DNA of 64,000 nucleotides. Source: Flocculibacter collagenilyticus (lineage in GTDB: Bacteria > Pseudomonadota > Gammaproteobacteria > Enterobacterales > Alteromonadaceae). Each line of letters begins with the position of its first letter. The stretch's first letter is position 1. The translations under genes and the position numbers were made by a program. Under the pieces are notes generated by a model. It saw only the letters and a program-made list of their open reading frames with translations, did not search any database and had not been told where the DNA came from. Shown here in pieces: positions 12,155 through 20,765 of this stretch. The DNA lies in contig NZ_CP059888.1 of assembly GCF_016469335.1 (NCBI RefSeq), positions 248,001 to 312,000 of the forward strand. Reading direction: 5' to 3'.

Positions 12155-13042
12155 TTACGCTGTTTTAAGCCTTAATGCATTTGCTTCAATTGAAATATTA
12201 CAAGGACTATGGCCAATAAATTCACCATCTGCTTCTAATGGTATATCGCATGTTGTAATTACAGCCTGCTGAGACTGGCCGTAACTGACAACGTTTGCTT
12301 GCAAATGATTGCCGCTAAACACCTTGCTTAGATAATACAGCTTTTTAAAAAAGGGCGCTTTTTTAATAATACAATAATCCAGTTGGTGGTTGTGAGGTGA
12401 AGCAAAGGGCGCTATTTTCATGCCTCCGCCGAAATACTGGCTGTTAGCGAATGTCGCGATAAAAGTTGGCAACGTTACTGTTTGGTTTTCTAATTGAATG
12501 GTAACGGTCGGTTCTTGATAGGTCGGGAGCATCATCAGGGTTTTAAGCAGATATGAACATGAACGCCAATAACTCATTTTACTTCGTTCTAGTTGTTTGA
12601 CTAACTCAGCATCAAAACCCACACCCAACACATTAACAAAGTACCGGTCATTGCATTTTCCTAAATCAATCGCTTTGCTGTGAGTCGACAATGCAATGGT
12701 GATGGGATCGTCTTCTTTATTAAACCATGCTCTGGCAAAGTCATTACCCGTTCCACAGGGAATAATAGCAAGCGGTACATGACTGTGCGCCATGCAATTT
12801 GCAATAATATGTAAAGTACCATCACCGCCTAACGCAACAATGTCGGTATACTGCTTAAGGTGTTTTTTAAAGAATATTTGATTCGTCGTTAAATTCGGCG
12901 CGGTTTCATAGATTCGCCAAGACCAGCCACGTGTTTTTAATGCTACTAATAATCGATTAAGTGCTTGTTTCTTTTTCTTATTTGGTAGGGGGTTTATTAC
13001 TATTAAGTAATTGGGTGACGTGGGCGCACTTACTGAGGTCAT
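12155..13042 (-). CDS. Lipid kinase of the YegS/BmrU (diacylglycerol kinase catalytic) family
   Basis: The 295-residue protein has the DAGK catalytic fold. Near the N-terminus is LIVINPLPNKKKKQAL, then the nucleotide loop VALGGDGTLHIIANCM and IPCGTGNDFARAW. The C-terminal beta-sandwich ends with LEADGEFIGHSPCNISI, where the conserved Gly-Asp-Gly is written ADG. Members phosphorylate membrane lipids such as diacylglycerol or phosphatidylglycerol at the inner membrane face; substrate cannot be told from sequence. It is a single gene, convergent with the Rieske gene. Confidence 0.87.
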   Translation of the reverse strand: MTSVSAPTSPNYLIVINPLPNKKKKQALNRLLVALKTRGWSWRIYETAPNLTTNQIFFKKHLKQYTDIVALGGDGTLHIIANCMAHSHVPLAIIPCGTGNDFARAWFNKEDDPITIALSTHSKAIDLGKCNDRYFVNVLGVGFDAELVKQLERSKMSYWRSCSYLLKTLMMLPTYQEPTVTIQLENQTVTLPTFIATFANSQYFGGGMKIAPFASPHNHQLDYCIIKKAPFFKKLYYLSKVFSGNHLQANVVSYGQSQQAVITTCDIPLEADGEFIGHSPCNISIEANALRLKTA

Positions 13043-13222
13043 AGAATATTAATACTGCTTAACGATCATTAACTTATCAGTGTAGCTGAAATTAAAACTA
13101 GGATAAACTGATCTTGGAATACCGAATAATTCGTATTGAATGTTAAAGCGTGTGCAATAAATTTCATCCCGTACCGCCAGCACACTTAGTATGTATCCAA
13201 TTGAATGTAATAAGGAAGCAAG

Positions 13223-13741
13223 ATGCGCCGTTTATTTTTATCAATACTATTAACACTCTTCATCGTGCCATTAACGATAGCCGCTGAGCTTAAAGTGGGC
13301 GATATGGCACCTGATTTTAAATTACAGGGAACCGATGGCAACATTTACACGTTAAGCCAATTTAAAGGCAAAAAAGCGGTTGTGTTGGCCTGGTTTCCTC
13401 GGGCATATACTTATGGCTGTACCATTGAATGTAAGTCGTTAGCGGAAAATGGGCATTTACTCAGAAAATTTAACGCGCAGTACTTTATGGCAAGCGTGGA
13501 TCCCATTGACAAAAACCGTGGCTTTGCCGCTGAAACGAAAGCAGATTTTCCATTATTGAGTGATCCCACCAAAGAAGCGGCAGAGGCTTATGGTGTAAAA
13601 CACTTATTAGGTTTTGCTAAGCGTCATACTTTTTATATTGATAAAAATGGTAAAATTGCAAAAATTGACCGCGATGTTGAGCCTAAAACATCGGCCGAAG
13701 ATATGGCTAAAAATATGGAAGCGTTGGGCTTTAAAGAGTAA
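13223..13741 (+). CDS. Exported peroxiredoxin, BCP/AhpC-TSA type
   Basis: The 172-residue product begins with a signal peptide ([21 protein letters not shown]), so it acts in the periplasm. The thioredoxin-fold core starts [15 protein letters not shown]. The peroxidatic site reads PRAYTYGC, matching P-x3-T-x2-C, and a second Cys follows after three residues (CTIEC), close to the C-x4-C arrangement in BCP-type enzymes. Further on are [13 protein letters not shown] and FPLLSDP, as usual for the family. It would reduce peroxides using a thiol donor. An AAGGAAG site precedes the ATG. The CHMI-family gene follows 79 bases downstream. Confidence 0.85.
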   Translation: MRRLFLSILLTLFIVPLTIAAELKVGDMAPDFKLQGTDGNIYTLSQFKGKKAVVLAWFPRAYTYGCTIECKSLAENGHLLRKFNAQYFMASVDPIDKNRGFAAETKADFPLLSDPTKEAAEAYGVKHLLGFAKRHTFYIDKNGKIAKIDRDVEPKTSAEDMAKNMEALGFKE

Positions 13742-13820
13742 CAGAGGCGTAACCGTTAGGCTAGCGCACGTTGTTTATCAGTTGTTTATCAGTTTTTTGT
13801 TATTAGGAGAAAAAATTAAA

Positions 13821-14162
13821 ATGCCGCATTGTATTATTGAATATGCACAACCGTTAGAGCATGAAATTAGCATTGAGCAGTTAATGCTAACTGTTCAGCA
13901 AGCGGCAATTGACTCAGCGCTATTTGAAGCGGATGCCATTAAAGTGCGAGCGACGGGTTTTCAGCATTATATTACAGGGCAGGCTAATGGCTATTTTGTG
14001 CATATCGATTTGCGAATTTTGTCTGGTAGAACCGCGCAACAAAAGCGGTTGCTCAGTGAAACAGTGCTATCAGCAGTTAAGCCATTATTATCGGTGGTAA
14101 CAAGTACAACGGTGGCTGTTTCAGATCTTGATCGAGCAAGCTATCAAAAAGTTCAGCGTTAG
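13821..14162 (+). CDS. 5-carboxymethyl-2-hydroxymuconate delta-isomerase (CHMI) family protein
   Basis: From the ATG at 13821 (AGGAGA lies upstream) the 113-residue product begins MPHCIIEYA. The proline directly after the initiator Met is the catalytic base in this tautomerase superfamily, which supports this start over the longer upstream frame. HpaF-type members isomerise an intermediate of homoprotocatechuate breakdown. No other hpa genes are near, so the natural substrate here is unknown. The family middle block HYITGQANGYFVHIDLRILSGRT is well kept. It may be read through from the peroxiredoxin gene. Confidence 0.82.
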   Translation: MPHCIIEYAQPLEHEISIEQLMLTVQQAAIDSALFEADAIKVRATGFQHYITGQANGYFVHIDLRILSGRTAQQKRLLSETVLSAVKPLLSVVTSTTVAVSDLDRASYQKVQR

Positions 14163-14333
14163 CTCCTTTTTAGTTGACCATCTGTTTTTTTAAACGAAAA
14201 AACTTACCTATTTAATCTTTAATTTCAAATACTTCAACCTCCTGCATACCCTGTTCGATAACTTGATGGAATGCTCAAACCGAAAAGAGTTTTTCATCAG
14301 GTATATCCTGCCAATGTCACTAGAATTAACAGT

Positions 14334-14406
14334 GAAAGCAAGGTGCTTTCAAACTTAATGAAGCGAGTCTGCAACTGTTGATGGAATCAACTCATAAGGA
14401 ACAGAC
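14334..14406 (+). other. Clustered hairpins in the leader of the gene at 14428
   Basis: Three inverted repeats lie just before the ribosome binding site of the next gene: GAAAGCA/TGCTTTC (14334-14340 with 14344-14350), GTCTG/CAGAC (14367-14371 with 14402-14406) and, nested inside the latter, GTTGAT/ATCAAC (14377-14382 with 14386-14391). They could form a structured 5' untranslated region. I do not recognise a known riboswitch. The rest of the 14163-14427 gap holds no gene. Confidence 0.4.
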
Positions 14407-14427
14407 ACACCTAAAAGGAGCAGGGTA

Positions 14428-14979
14428 ATGATTACGCTAAAAACATCAACAATGAAAAAAGTCGCCGCAATAATTGTCATTATATGTGCCGATCTCTTTT
14501 TTCAATTTGTACGCGCAGCTGAAATTGAACGGCCTAATATGGATATTAGCTACCGTCCAGAATACCGGACGATGGAAGGAGTATGGAAAGTCATGATCAT
14601 CCCAGCACTGTATCAAGGAGTAGAACCCGCTCACCTGATTACTTATAAAGTGTTTAGTAAAGGTGGTATTGCGATAAATACAGATGGAACTGGCGGTGTT
14701 GGGGTGGGTGTATGGAAGCGCCTGAGTATAGCAGGGTATATGACTAAATTTGTTCAGCCGGCCAATCTTGAAGCATTATCCGTAGCGTCAACCAGTACAA
14801 TGCTAGAGATAGTTACATTAAGTGAAAAAGGGCATGCCTTTAAAGGCACCTATACTGATACGTTTACTGATGAGGACGGTAATGTATTAATGATATTAGA
14901 AGGTGAATTAAGAGGTGAGCGGATTATGATTAGTGCAGATGAGCGATCATATTTTCTAGCCCAAACTTTTAATCAGTAG
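14428..14979 (+). CDS. Exported protein of unknown function
   Basis: The 183-residue product has a signal peptide that follows a short N-terminal extension, with likely cleavage after FVRAA. The mature part holds an EGVWKVMI start, a glycine-rich TDGTGGVGVGVW stretch and a C-terminal half with repeated short strands (FKGTYTDTFTDEDGNVLMILEGELRGERI). This looks like a small beta-barrel or lipocalin-like fold, but no family is recognised. An AAGGAG site lies eight bases before the ATG, which supports the start. A structured leader precedes it and a bidirectional terminator separates it from the alkaline phosphatase gene. Confidence 0.65.
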   Translation: MITLKTSTMKKVAAIIVIICADLFFQFVRAAEIERPNMDISYRPEYRTMEGVWKVMIIPALYQGVEPAHLITYKVFSKGGIAINTDGTGGVGVGVWKRLSIAGYMTKFVQPANLEALSVASTSTMLEIVTLSEKGHAFKGTYTDTFTDEDGNVLMILEGELRGERIMISADERSYFLAQTFNQ

Positions 14980-15042
14980 TTTAAACAATCTTTACACAGT
15001 AAGTTGTTAATATAGCTTGAACACACATTCCAGACAGTAAGC

Positions 15043-15071
15043 AAGGACGGAGAAAGGATTTCCCCGTCCTT
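15043..15071. terminator. Bidirectional terminator between convergent genes
   Basis: AAGGACGG and CCGTCCTT form a GC-rich stem with a short purine/pyrimidine inner loop, followed by a TGTCTTT tract on the plus strand. It lies between the plus-strand gene ending at 14979 and the minus-strand phosphatase gene ending at 15094, and can serve both. Confidence 0.75.
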
Positions 15072-15093
15072 GTCTTTATGGCTACCAAACGTA

Positions 15094-16737
15094 TTAAGGT
15101 TGCAGCGTTTCAGTGGTTACCGCAGTGATTAGCTTTTTGCCGATGTCAGTGTGGTGCTGAATTTTTGAGAACACCTGATTGACGTTATCCGGACCCCAAG
15201 CAATAACCGCAACGGGCGTATGCGTATGCGTACCTGTACTCCAAACAATGTTTTGGTATTTTGCTAGCTGACGGCCAATTAAGTTTTTATGCACGTCATC
15301 ACCATAAACATAATATTCTTTGAAGTCATTTACCTTAGGAAATTCTTTCGCTTTTAAATATTTATGACTGGCTAAATGATAATCGTTAGCTTCGCGTGCT
15401 AATACTTGCTCAGCTTCATTTAATGTTAATTCAAACGCGGTGTTATTTTTGACTGCGTTTGTTAGGCTTTGTGCTGTTGGAAATGCATCTTTGCCAGCGG
15501 CTTCTGCCCAAATACCAAAATAGCTTTTTTGTTGCTCGTACAATTTGTCTAGTACTGCGATATCACCAAAATTATAATTGGGCTGAAAGTCATGATTCGC
15601 GAATGATGCCCCCGGCTTTTTCGACGGAACCGGTACATCTTTGCGGCTATAACTGAAGCCAAACCCGCCCGTTTCATGATCTGCAGTGATCACTACCAGC
15701 GTGTCGTTACGCTTTTTTACCCATTCGTGAACGGCTGCTACCGCTTCGTCAAATTTAAGCATTTCATGTAGTAGAGTACCGGCATCATTGTTATGACCGG
15801 CCCAGTCGATTTGTCCGCCTTCAACCATTAAGAAGAAGCCGTCAGGATCTTGGCTTAAAATATCCAATGCCTTCATGGTCATTTCTTTTAAGCTAGGTTC
15901 GTTGCGCTCTGAGCTATTTTTCTGTTGATGGTAAGCAATGCCGTCGTTCATGCCTGAATATGCAAATAAACCAAGTAGTTTATTCCCTTGGCTTTGCTGT
16001 AATTGCTCGCGGTTAAACGCAAGGTTGTAGCCTTGATCTTTAGCTTCTACAAGCAGGTTACGGTTGTCTTTTCGTTTCGACTTTAATCTTAAAGCGGGTT
16101 CATTAATTAACTGTGTTAGCGCCTGTTTTGCTGCTGCATCTTGCGCACTGTTACTTGGAATAAAGTGGCGCAGTCCACCAGACAGCATCACATCTACATT
16201 GTCGCTAGTGATCATTTCAGCCGCGATTTCATTTTCCATACTGCGGTGCGCTTGGTGGGTAGCAAATGAGGCTGGTGTGGCATGCGTTAAACGTGTGTCT
16301 GACACCAGACCTGTGGCTTTGCCTAGTTTTTTAGCATGTTCTAAAACCGTCATAACCGTGTCGCCATTGGCATCAAGGCCAATCATTTCACTATCAGAGC
16401 TAATGCCCGTAGCAAGTTGAGTAGCAGAGCAGGCGGAGTCGACCACTAAATTATTAAAGGGACTGTGCCGCGACATCCCTAAGGCACCCTCTGCGGCGAA
16501 GGTAGAAAGCGCGGTGGTTTTATTTTGATAAGGAGAATGTTTCGCACGATGCGCAAACTCTTCTAGCAAACCAACTTGTTGTGGGCCCATGCCGTCACCA
16601 ATCATTAAAATCACGTTTTTAATTTTTGGCGTTTCAACAGATGTTTTAGCGGAAGTTGATGGATGTTGTGCGCAGCCAGCTAAGGTTAATCCAGCGGCTA
16701 CCAACATGACAAGAGGCTTTAAACCAAGTGCTTTCAT
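15094..16737 (-). CDS. phoA: Alkaline phosphatase (PhoA family), predicted lipoprotein
   Basis: The 547-residue product has a lipoprotein signal (LTLAGC lipobox near residues 17-22), so it is probably tethered in the envelope rather than free in the periplasm. The catalytic domain shows ILMIGDGMG (metal Asp), VVDSACSATQLATG with the nucleophile Ser, GLVSDTRLTHATPASFATH, a GGQIDWAGHNND block, ADHETGGFG, and TGTHTHTPV near the C-terminus with the last metal His. All parts are intact. GAGGAA lies seven bases before the ATG. It releases phosphate from organic esters; I saw no clear Pho box upstream. Confidence 0.92.
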   Translation of the reverse strand: MKALGLKPLVMLVAAGLTLAGCAQHPSTSAKTSVETPKIKNVILMIGDGMGPQQVGLLEEFAHRAKHSPYQNKTTALSTFAAEGALGMSRHSPFNNLVVDSACSATQLATGISSDSEMIGLDANGDTVMTVLEHAKKLGKATGLVSDTRLTHATPASFATHQAHRSMENEIAAEMITSDNVDVMLSGGLRHFIPSNSAQDAAAKQALTQLINEPALRLKSKRKDNRNLLVEAKDQGYNLAFNREQLQQSQGNKLLGLFAYSGMNDGIAYHQQKNSSERNEPSLKEMTMKALDILSQDPDGFFLMVEGGQIDWAGHNNDAGTLLHEMLKFDEAVAAVHEWVKKRNDTLVVITADHETGGFGFSYSRKDVPVPSKKPGASFANHDFQPNYNFGDIAVLDKLYEQQKSYFGIWAEAAGKDAFPTAQSLTNAVKNNTAFELTLNEAEQVLAREANDYHLASHKYLKAKEFPKVNDFKEYYVYGDDVHKNLIGRQLAKYQNIVWSTGTHTHTPVAVIAWGPDNVNQVFSKIQHHTDIGKKLITAVTTETLQP

Positions 16738-16830
16738 TCTCGTATTCCTCAGAATTCGGATGTTTACCTTTTTAATGTGAAAGGTAATTCTATCGGTTAT
16801 TTATTGGTGCACGTTATAGCATTATTTGGG

Positions 16831-17649
16831 TTACTTTTCATCGCTGATGGGCGCTTCAAGTGGTAAAGACATCGTTTTTTGTAATAAGTCGACTTCAACT
16901 CGCCCGTTTTTAGGGGGCTGATTAAGTTGTAAATAAAGAATTGGCCAATTGGCAGAATGTAAAAAACGACTACGGTAACTGTGTTGTTCGTACTCACGTA
17001 ATTTAGCTTCACCATATAAATGGATAAGACGAGTAAGATAACGCGCTAACGGTGGGCTGATGGTGTGCACTTGTTTGTCAAAAAGTGTACGTAAAATGCG
17101 CACTGCTTGGCCTGTTTGATTGGGATTATCAACTAAGACCAAATCTAAGTGGCCCTGAGCAAGGGCATTAAAATACTCGGGCTGATGAATTAACGTTTGT
17201 TCGCCAAAGTCATAAATAATGGCGTCCCAATTAAGTACTGTTGTGTTAAGCAGGCTAGTAACATTGTCATATACCACTTCGGTATGCTTGAACGCCCATG
17301 TTTGGGTTATCGGCCAAATGTCGACTAACCATTTACCGGTATCAATTCGATACCCGCCAAATTTATTTTGTTTAATGTTTTGCTGTTTGATTGAGGTGTT
17401 ACTGAGCGTGAGTAGGGCTAAATCAAGCGTGTCTTGAGAACAGTCGATCACTAAATCAATGTCTGAACTAAACGCAGTAATGCCATTTAATGCAATATCT
17501 CGAATGGCACCACCAAATAGATATACCTTTCCTGATGTTTGTAATTGCTCAATAAGTTGGGCAACCGTTTGTCGCCCACGATTAGTTGTATTAAAAAAAC
17601 GTTTTATGCGCTGTTTTAAGGCAGCTGGAGTCGTTGCAATATTTACCAT
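16831..17649 (-). CDS. Nucleotidyltransferase of the poly(A) polymerase/CCA-enzyme head-domain type
   Basis: The 272-residue protein has an N-terminal NTase head with KVYLFGGAIRDIALNG around residue 43-58 and the catalytic pair in SSDIDLVIDC near residue 67. This is the G-G-x-x-R-D and D-x-D arrangement of class II poly(A)/CCA enzymes. The C-terminal half is not the usual RNA-binding neck and body, so it is too short for a true CCA enzyme. Its start lies nine bases after the dGTPase stop on the same strand, which suggests an operon. The substrate is unknown; nucleotide transfer to RNA, protein or a small molecule is possible. Confidence 0.7.
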   Translation of the reverse strand: MVNIATTPAALKQRIKRFFNTTNRGRQTVAQLIEQLQTSGKVYLFGGAIRDIALNGITAFSSDIDLVIDCSQDTLDLALLTLSNTSIKQQNIKQNKFGGYRIDTGKWLVDIWPITQTWAFKHTEVVYDNVTSLLNTTVLNWDAIIYDFGEQTLIHQPEYFNALAQGHLDLVLVDNPNQTGQAVRILRTLFDKQVHTISPPLARYLTRLIHLYGEAKLREYEQHSYRSRFLHSANWPILYLQLNQPPKNGRVEVDLLQKTMSLPLEAPISDEK

Positions 17650-17658
17650 GTTTTAGGT

Positions 17659-19086
17659 TTACTTCAATAATGCTTTTAATTCATCATGGATTGTTATTAG
17701 GTAGGTATCGGTCATGCCTGATACCGCATCGGCCAATAATTGCGCTTCTTTGTATTCGATTGGCATGGTATTGGTTGGATCTTCAAATATTCGGCGGTAA
17801 TTTTCTGAAATGCGTTCGTAGGCATATCGACCAAAAGGGCTTTTTGCTGCATGGCTAAATTGCGCACTGTTTGGTTTACTACGCTTATTATTTATATGAC
17901 CATGAATGCCTAACCATAGCATATCCATAATGCCAGTGATGTAGTTATTCCCCTTCAACTCTAATTCGAGTACGCTTTTATGGCGATAACCGTGCTGGTA
18001 GTCAAATTGCTTTAAATTGCTGCAAAAGTGATTGGCTGTTGAAGCTTCTATTAGCTGGTATCCGGGCCCTAGATCACCCGCCATGATGGCATCGCAATCA
18101 GCAACAAACTGATCAACAATTGCCGAAATAGCATGGCCTACCGCATAAACCCTAAAAATTTGCATAGACACATCGTTTAGCTCACGCGGGCTGAGTGACT
18201 GCTGTTTAAATTCCATATTTTTTTGTTTAGCAAGCTGCAACACCGAGCAGGTCATTGCGTCGTCACCATTTTGATGCTCAAGAAAGTCCACAATATCAGA
18301 AAACGACGCAAGCCCCTTTTTAACAATATCTTCTGCATCTAACACGGAGTACGCGATATCGTCACACGCTTCCATAATGTAAGTAAACGGGTGGCGGTAA
18401 TGTTCCGACAAGCCTGTTTCCTGCCAAATATCTTCAACAATGGTTAATTCAGAATTAAAAAAGCCGTGTTTTTTCCAGTGCTCACTGCTGCTAACTGTTT
18501 GGGGGGCAACGGGGTATTTGAGCATCGACGCCAAGGTGGCGTAGGTGAGGTTCAATCCATAATTATCGTTTAGCACCTGTAATTTGGTTACTAAACGAAA
18601 GGTTTGGGCGTTGCCGTCAAACTTTAGAAAGTCTTGTCCCAATTGATTATTAAAGTGGCTGGCATTATTGCGCTGAAACCACTCTTGCATTGCAACCTCG
18701 CCTTGGTGACCAAAAGGAGGATTACCAAGATCATGGGCTAACCCGATTGCTGCTAACAGAGAGGGTACACAGCGTTCAATTTGTAAGTCGTCGCTCACCC
18801 CTTTAAACACTTGCTCGCGAAACTCAAAGACTAAGCGGTTACCAATACTGCGTGCTAAATTAGACACTTCATGAGAGTGCGTTAATCGGTTTCGGACACT
18901 GTCATTCCGTTCTAATGGAAATACTTGAGTTTTATCAGCCATTCTACGAGTTGGCGTGGCAAATAAAATGCGGTCATAATCACGCTCTAACTCTACCCTT
19001 CCGGCGGCAATGGAGTAAGGGTTTGCACCACTGAACTTGTCTTTTCTACGCTTACCATTGAGTAACTTTTGCCAAGATAATTCCAT
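17659..19086 (-). CDS. dgt: Deoxyguanosinetriphosphate triphosphohydrolase (dGTPase), HD family
   Basis: The enzyme hydrolyses dGTP to deoxyguanosine and triphosphate. The 475-residue product shows the HD metal site in order: LTHSHEVSNLARSIG, IGLAHDLGNPPFGHQGE, and the later EACDDIAYSVLDAEDI. It begins MELSWQKLLNGKRRKDKFSG as in related gammaproteobacterial proteins, so I place the start at 19086 rather than at the longer 19152. dGTPases of related marine bacteria have been shown to limit phage by draining dGTP, though they are also housekeeping enzymes. A nucleotidyltransferase gene follows after nine bases. Confidence 0.88.
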   Translation of the reverse strand: MELSWQKLLNGKRRKDKFSGANPYSIAAGRVELERDYDRILFATPTRRMADKTQVFPLERNDSVRNRLTHSHEVSNLARSIGNRLVFEFREQVFKGVSDDLQIERCVPSLLAAIGLAHDLGNPPFGHQGEVAMQEWFQRNNASHFNNQLGQDFLKFDGNAQTFRLVTKLQVLNDNYGLNLTYATLASMLKYPVAPQTVSSSEHWKKHGFFNSELTIVEDIWQETGLSEHYRHPFTYIMEACDDIAYSVLDAEDIVKKGLASFSDIVDFLEHQNGDDAMTCSVLQLAKQKNMEFKQQSLSPRELNDVSMQIFRVYAVGHAISAIVDQFVADCDAIMAGDLGPGYQLIEASTANHFCSNLKQFDYQHGYRHKSVLELELKGNNYITGIMDMLWLGIHGHINNKRSKPNSAQFSHAAKSPFGRYAYERISENYRRIFEDPTNTMPIEYKEAQLLADAVSGMTDTYLITIHDELKALLK

Positions 19087-19276
19087 GCTTTTTCCGCTTG
19101 TTGTTTGAACCAGTGATGAGGTTATTGTGTCTATGAAAACAGTGTAAATCAATGTGAATAAAGCATGATAATCAAAATAGTAACGCTTATACTAGGGCTG
19201 ACAGGTAGCAGTGCAACTTAGCGCACAGATGACTTGCGGTATCTAAAAGAGTTTAACAAGAGTATTAAAACGGTTT

Positions 19277-20614
19277 ATGTCTTTAAAATCAGTTGTTCAC
19301 ATTTTACTTAGTGTATTACTTGCCGTAGTACTAGGTATTGCATTGTTGCTTGTGCTAATCGTTGAGCGTCAGCCGATTGTTACTCAAGTGCCTGTGGCCG
19401 ATGCTCAATCTGTGGCACAGGTTAAATTAATGGCAAACTTAACCCGCGCCAAGTTACGGTCGCAACATCCGCAATTATCGTTTCGTTTCTCTCAACGTCA
19501 ATTAGATGCGTTAAGTGCGGTTGCATCCCATACCGTTAAGCAGGCTAAGTCTAAAATTAATATTAGCGGAAATACCCTATTAGCGGCTGGCTCGTTAGCG
19601 TTATCACCTTGGTTTGACGGATATTATGTTAACGTATTAGCAGAATTTGAGCAGCGTGGGTCGGATGTAAAACTAACGCAATTTGTTATTGGTGATTTAC
19701 CGTTACCCATCAGTATGACGGAGTGGTTAGCTAAGTATATTGCACAGAAAACATTAGATAAGCCACTTTATTTACTCACGGCGCGTGCCTATAAAAATGC
19801 GGTGATTAATAAGCATTACATTGCAAGTAGCATGGTGAAGCCAAAAGGATTGATTAATCAGAAAAATGGCGAGCTAGTTAGCTCAGCGCTGTTTTACGAT
19901 ACGATGCGCACATTATCAGGCTTAGACGGCTTGTCTGTTGATGTCGAAGATGTCAGTTTCTACATTCAAAAAATAAAGGGATTTGTTGACGAGCACCAAC
20001 TACGCGGTAATGTGTCGTTAGCGCCGTTTATTAATTACACCTTTGATCTTGCTGCTACGCGCGCGAAAACAGGGAATGCGAAGCATGAAAATGAAGCCGC
20101 ATTATGGGCGTTAGCAGCCAGCTTTGGTAACCCTCGATTTGCACGTTTAATTGGCGACATTAACTTAGCGCCGATTAATTATATTCGCACTAGGGTAACC
20201 ACAACATTAGCGGGCAGGCAGGACCTCGCCTTACACTTTTTATATTCAGCAGTAATAGAACGGCTTTCTGAACAAGGGCTGAGCTTAGCGATTGGTGAAT
20301 TAAAAGAGTTACTTGATAGTAATACAGGTGGCTCAGGTTTTAGCTTCGCCGATTTGGCGGCTGATATGGCAGGTATTGCGTTTGCGCAATCAGTGACCCA
20401 AAACGAAGAAAAAGCCCAACAAGTGCAGGCAATTTTGCGTTTTGAATTAGCTGAAAGTCACTTTTTCCCATCAATCAAACAATTGCCTGAAGGGTTGGAT
20501 AACGCACATTTTAAAGATCAGTTTGGGGATACAAAATCAGAACAGTATCAGCAGCTTGTCGCTATTATTAACCAACGGATCAGTGCTCTGTCTTTGTATC
20601 AAGCGCTGCATTAA
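19277..20614 (+). CDS. Membrane-anchored envelope protein of unknown function
   Basis: The 445-residue protein has one N-terminal membrane segment (residues about 6-29, rich in Leu and Val) and no further hydrophobic stretch, so most of it should lie in the periplasm. The soluble part is well mixed in charge, with repeated short strands and helices and no recognised catalytic motif. It is divergent from dgt and is followed 151 bases later by the GCS2 ligase gene on the same strand. I do not recognise the family and leave the function open. Confidence 0.7.
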   Translation: MSLKSVVHILLSVLLAVVLGIALLLVLIVERQPIVTQVPVADAQSVAQVKLMANLTRAKLRSQHPQLSFRFSQRQLDALSAVASHTVKQAKSKINISGNTLLAAGSLALSPWFDGYYVNVLAEFEQRGSDVKLTQFVIGDLPLPISMTEWLAKYIAQKTLDKPLYLLTARAYKNAVINKHYIASSMVKPKGLINQKNGELVSSALFYDTMRTLSGLDGLSVDVEDVSFYIQKIKGFVDEHQLRGNVSLAPFINYTFDLAATRAKTGNAKHENEAALWALAASFGNPRFARLIGDINLAPINYIRTRVTTTLAGRQDLALHFLYSAVIERLSEQGLSLAIGELKELLDSNTGGSGFSFADLAADMAGIAFAQSVTQNEEKAQQVQAILRFELAESHFFPSIKQLPEGLDNAHFKDQFGDTKSEQYQQLVAIINQRISALSLYQALH

Positions 20615-20765
20615 AAGCCGACTGGTATGGGTTGTCCCTGTTGTGTGAACTGGCAAGTCTTATGCACAGTATAGAATTTGCCTTTTATCAGAAAATATTG
20701 CGTAAACGAAAATAGTCGACGATGCTAGCATTAGGTATAGTGACAAGGAGCGGTAATAGTAATGA

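Noticed and set aside
13614-13820. N-terminal extension of the CHMI-family protein
   Set aside because: It overlaps the peroxiredoxin gene in another frame. The catalytic Pro must follow the initiator Met, which fixes the start at 13821.
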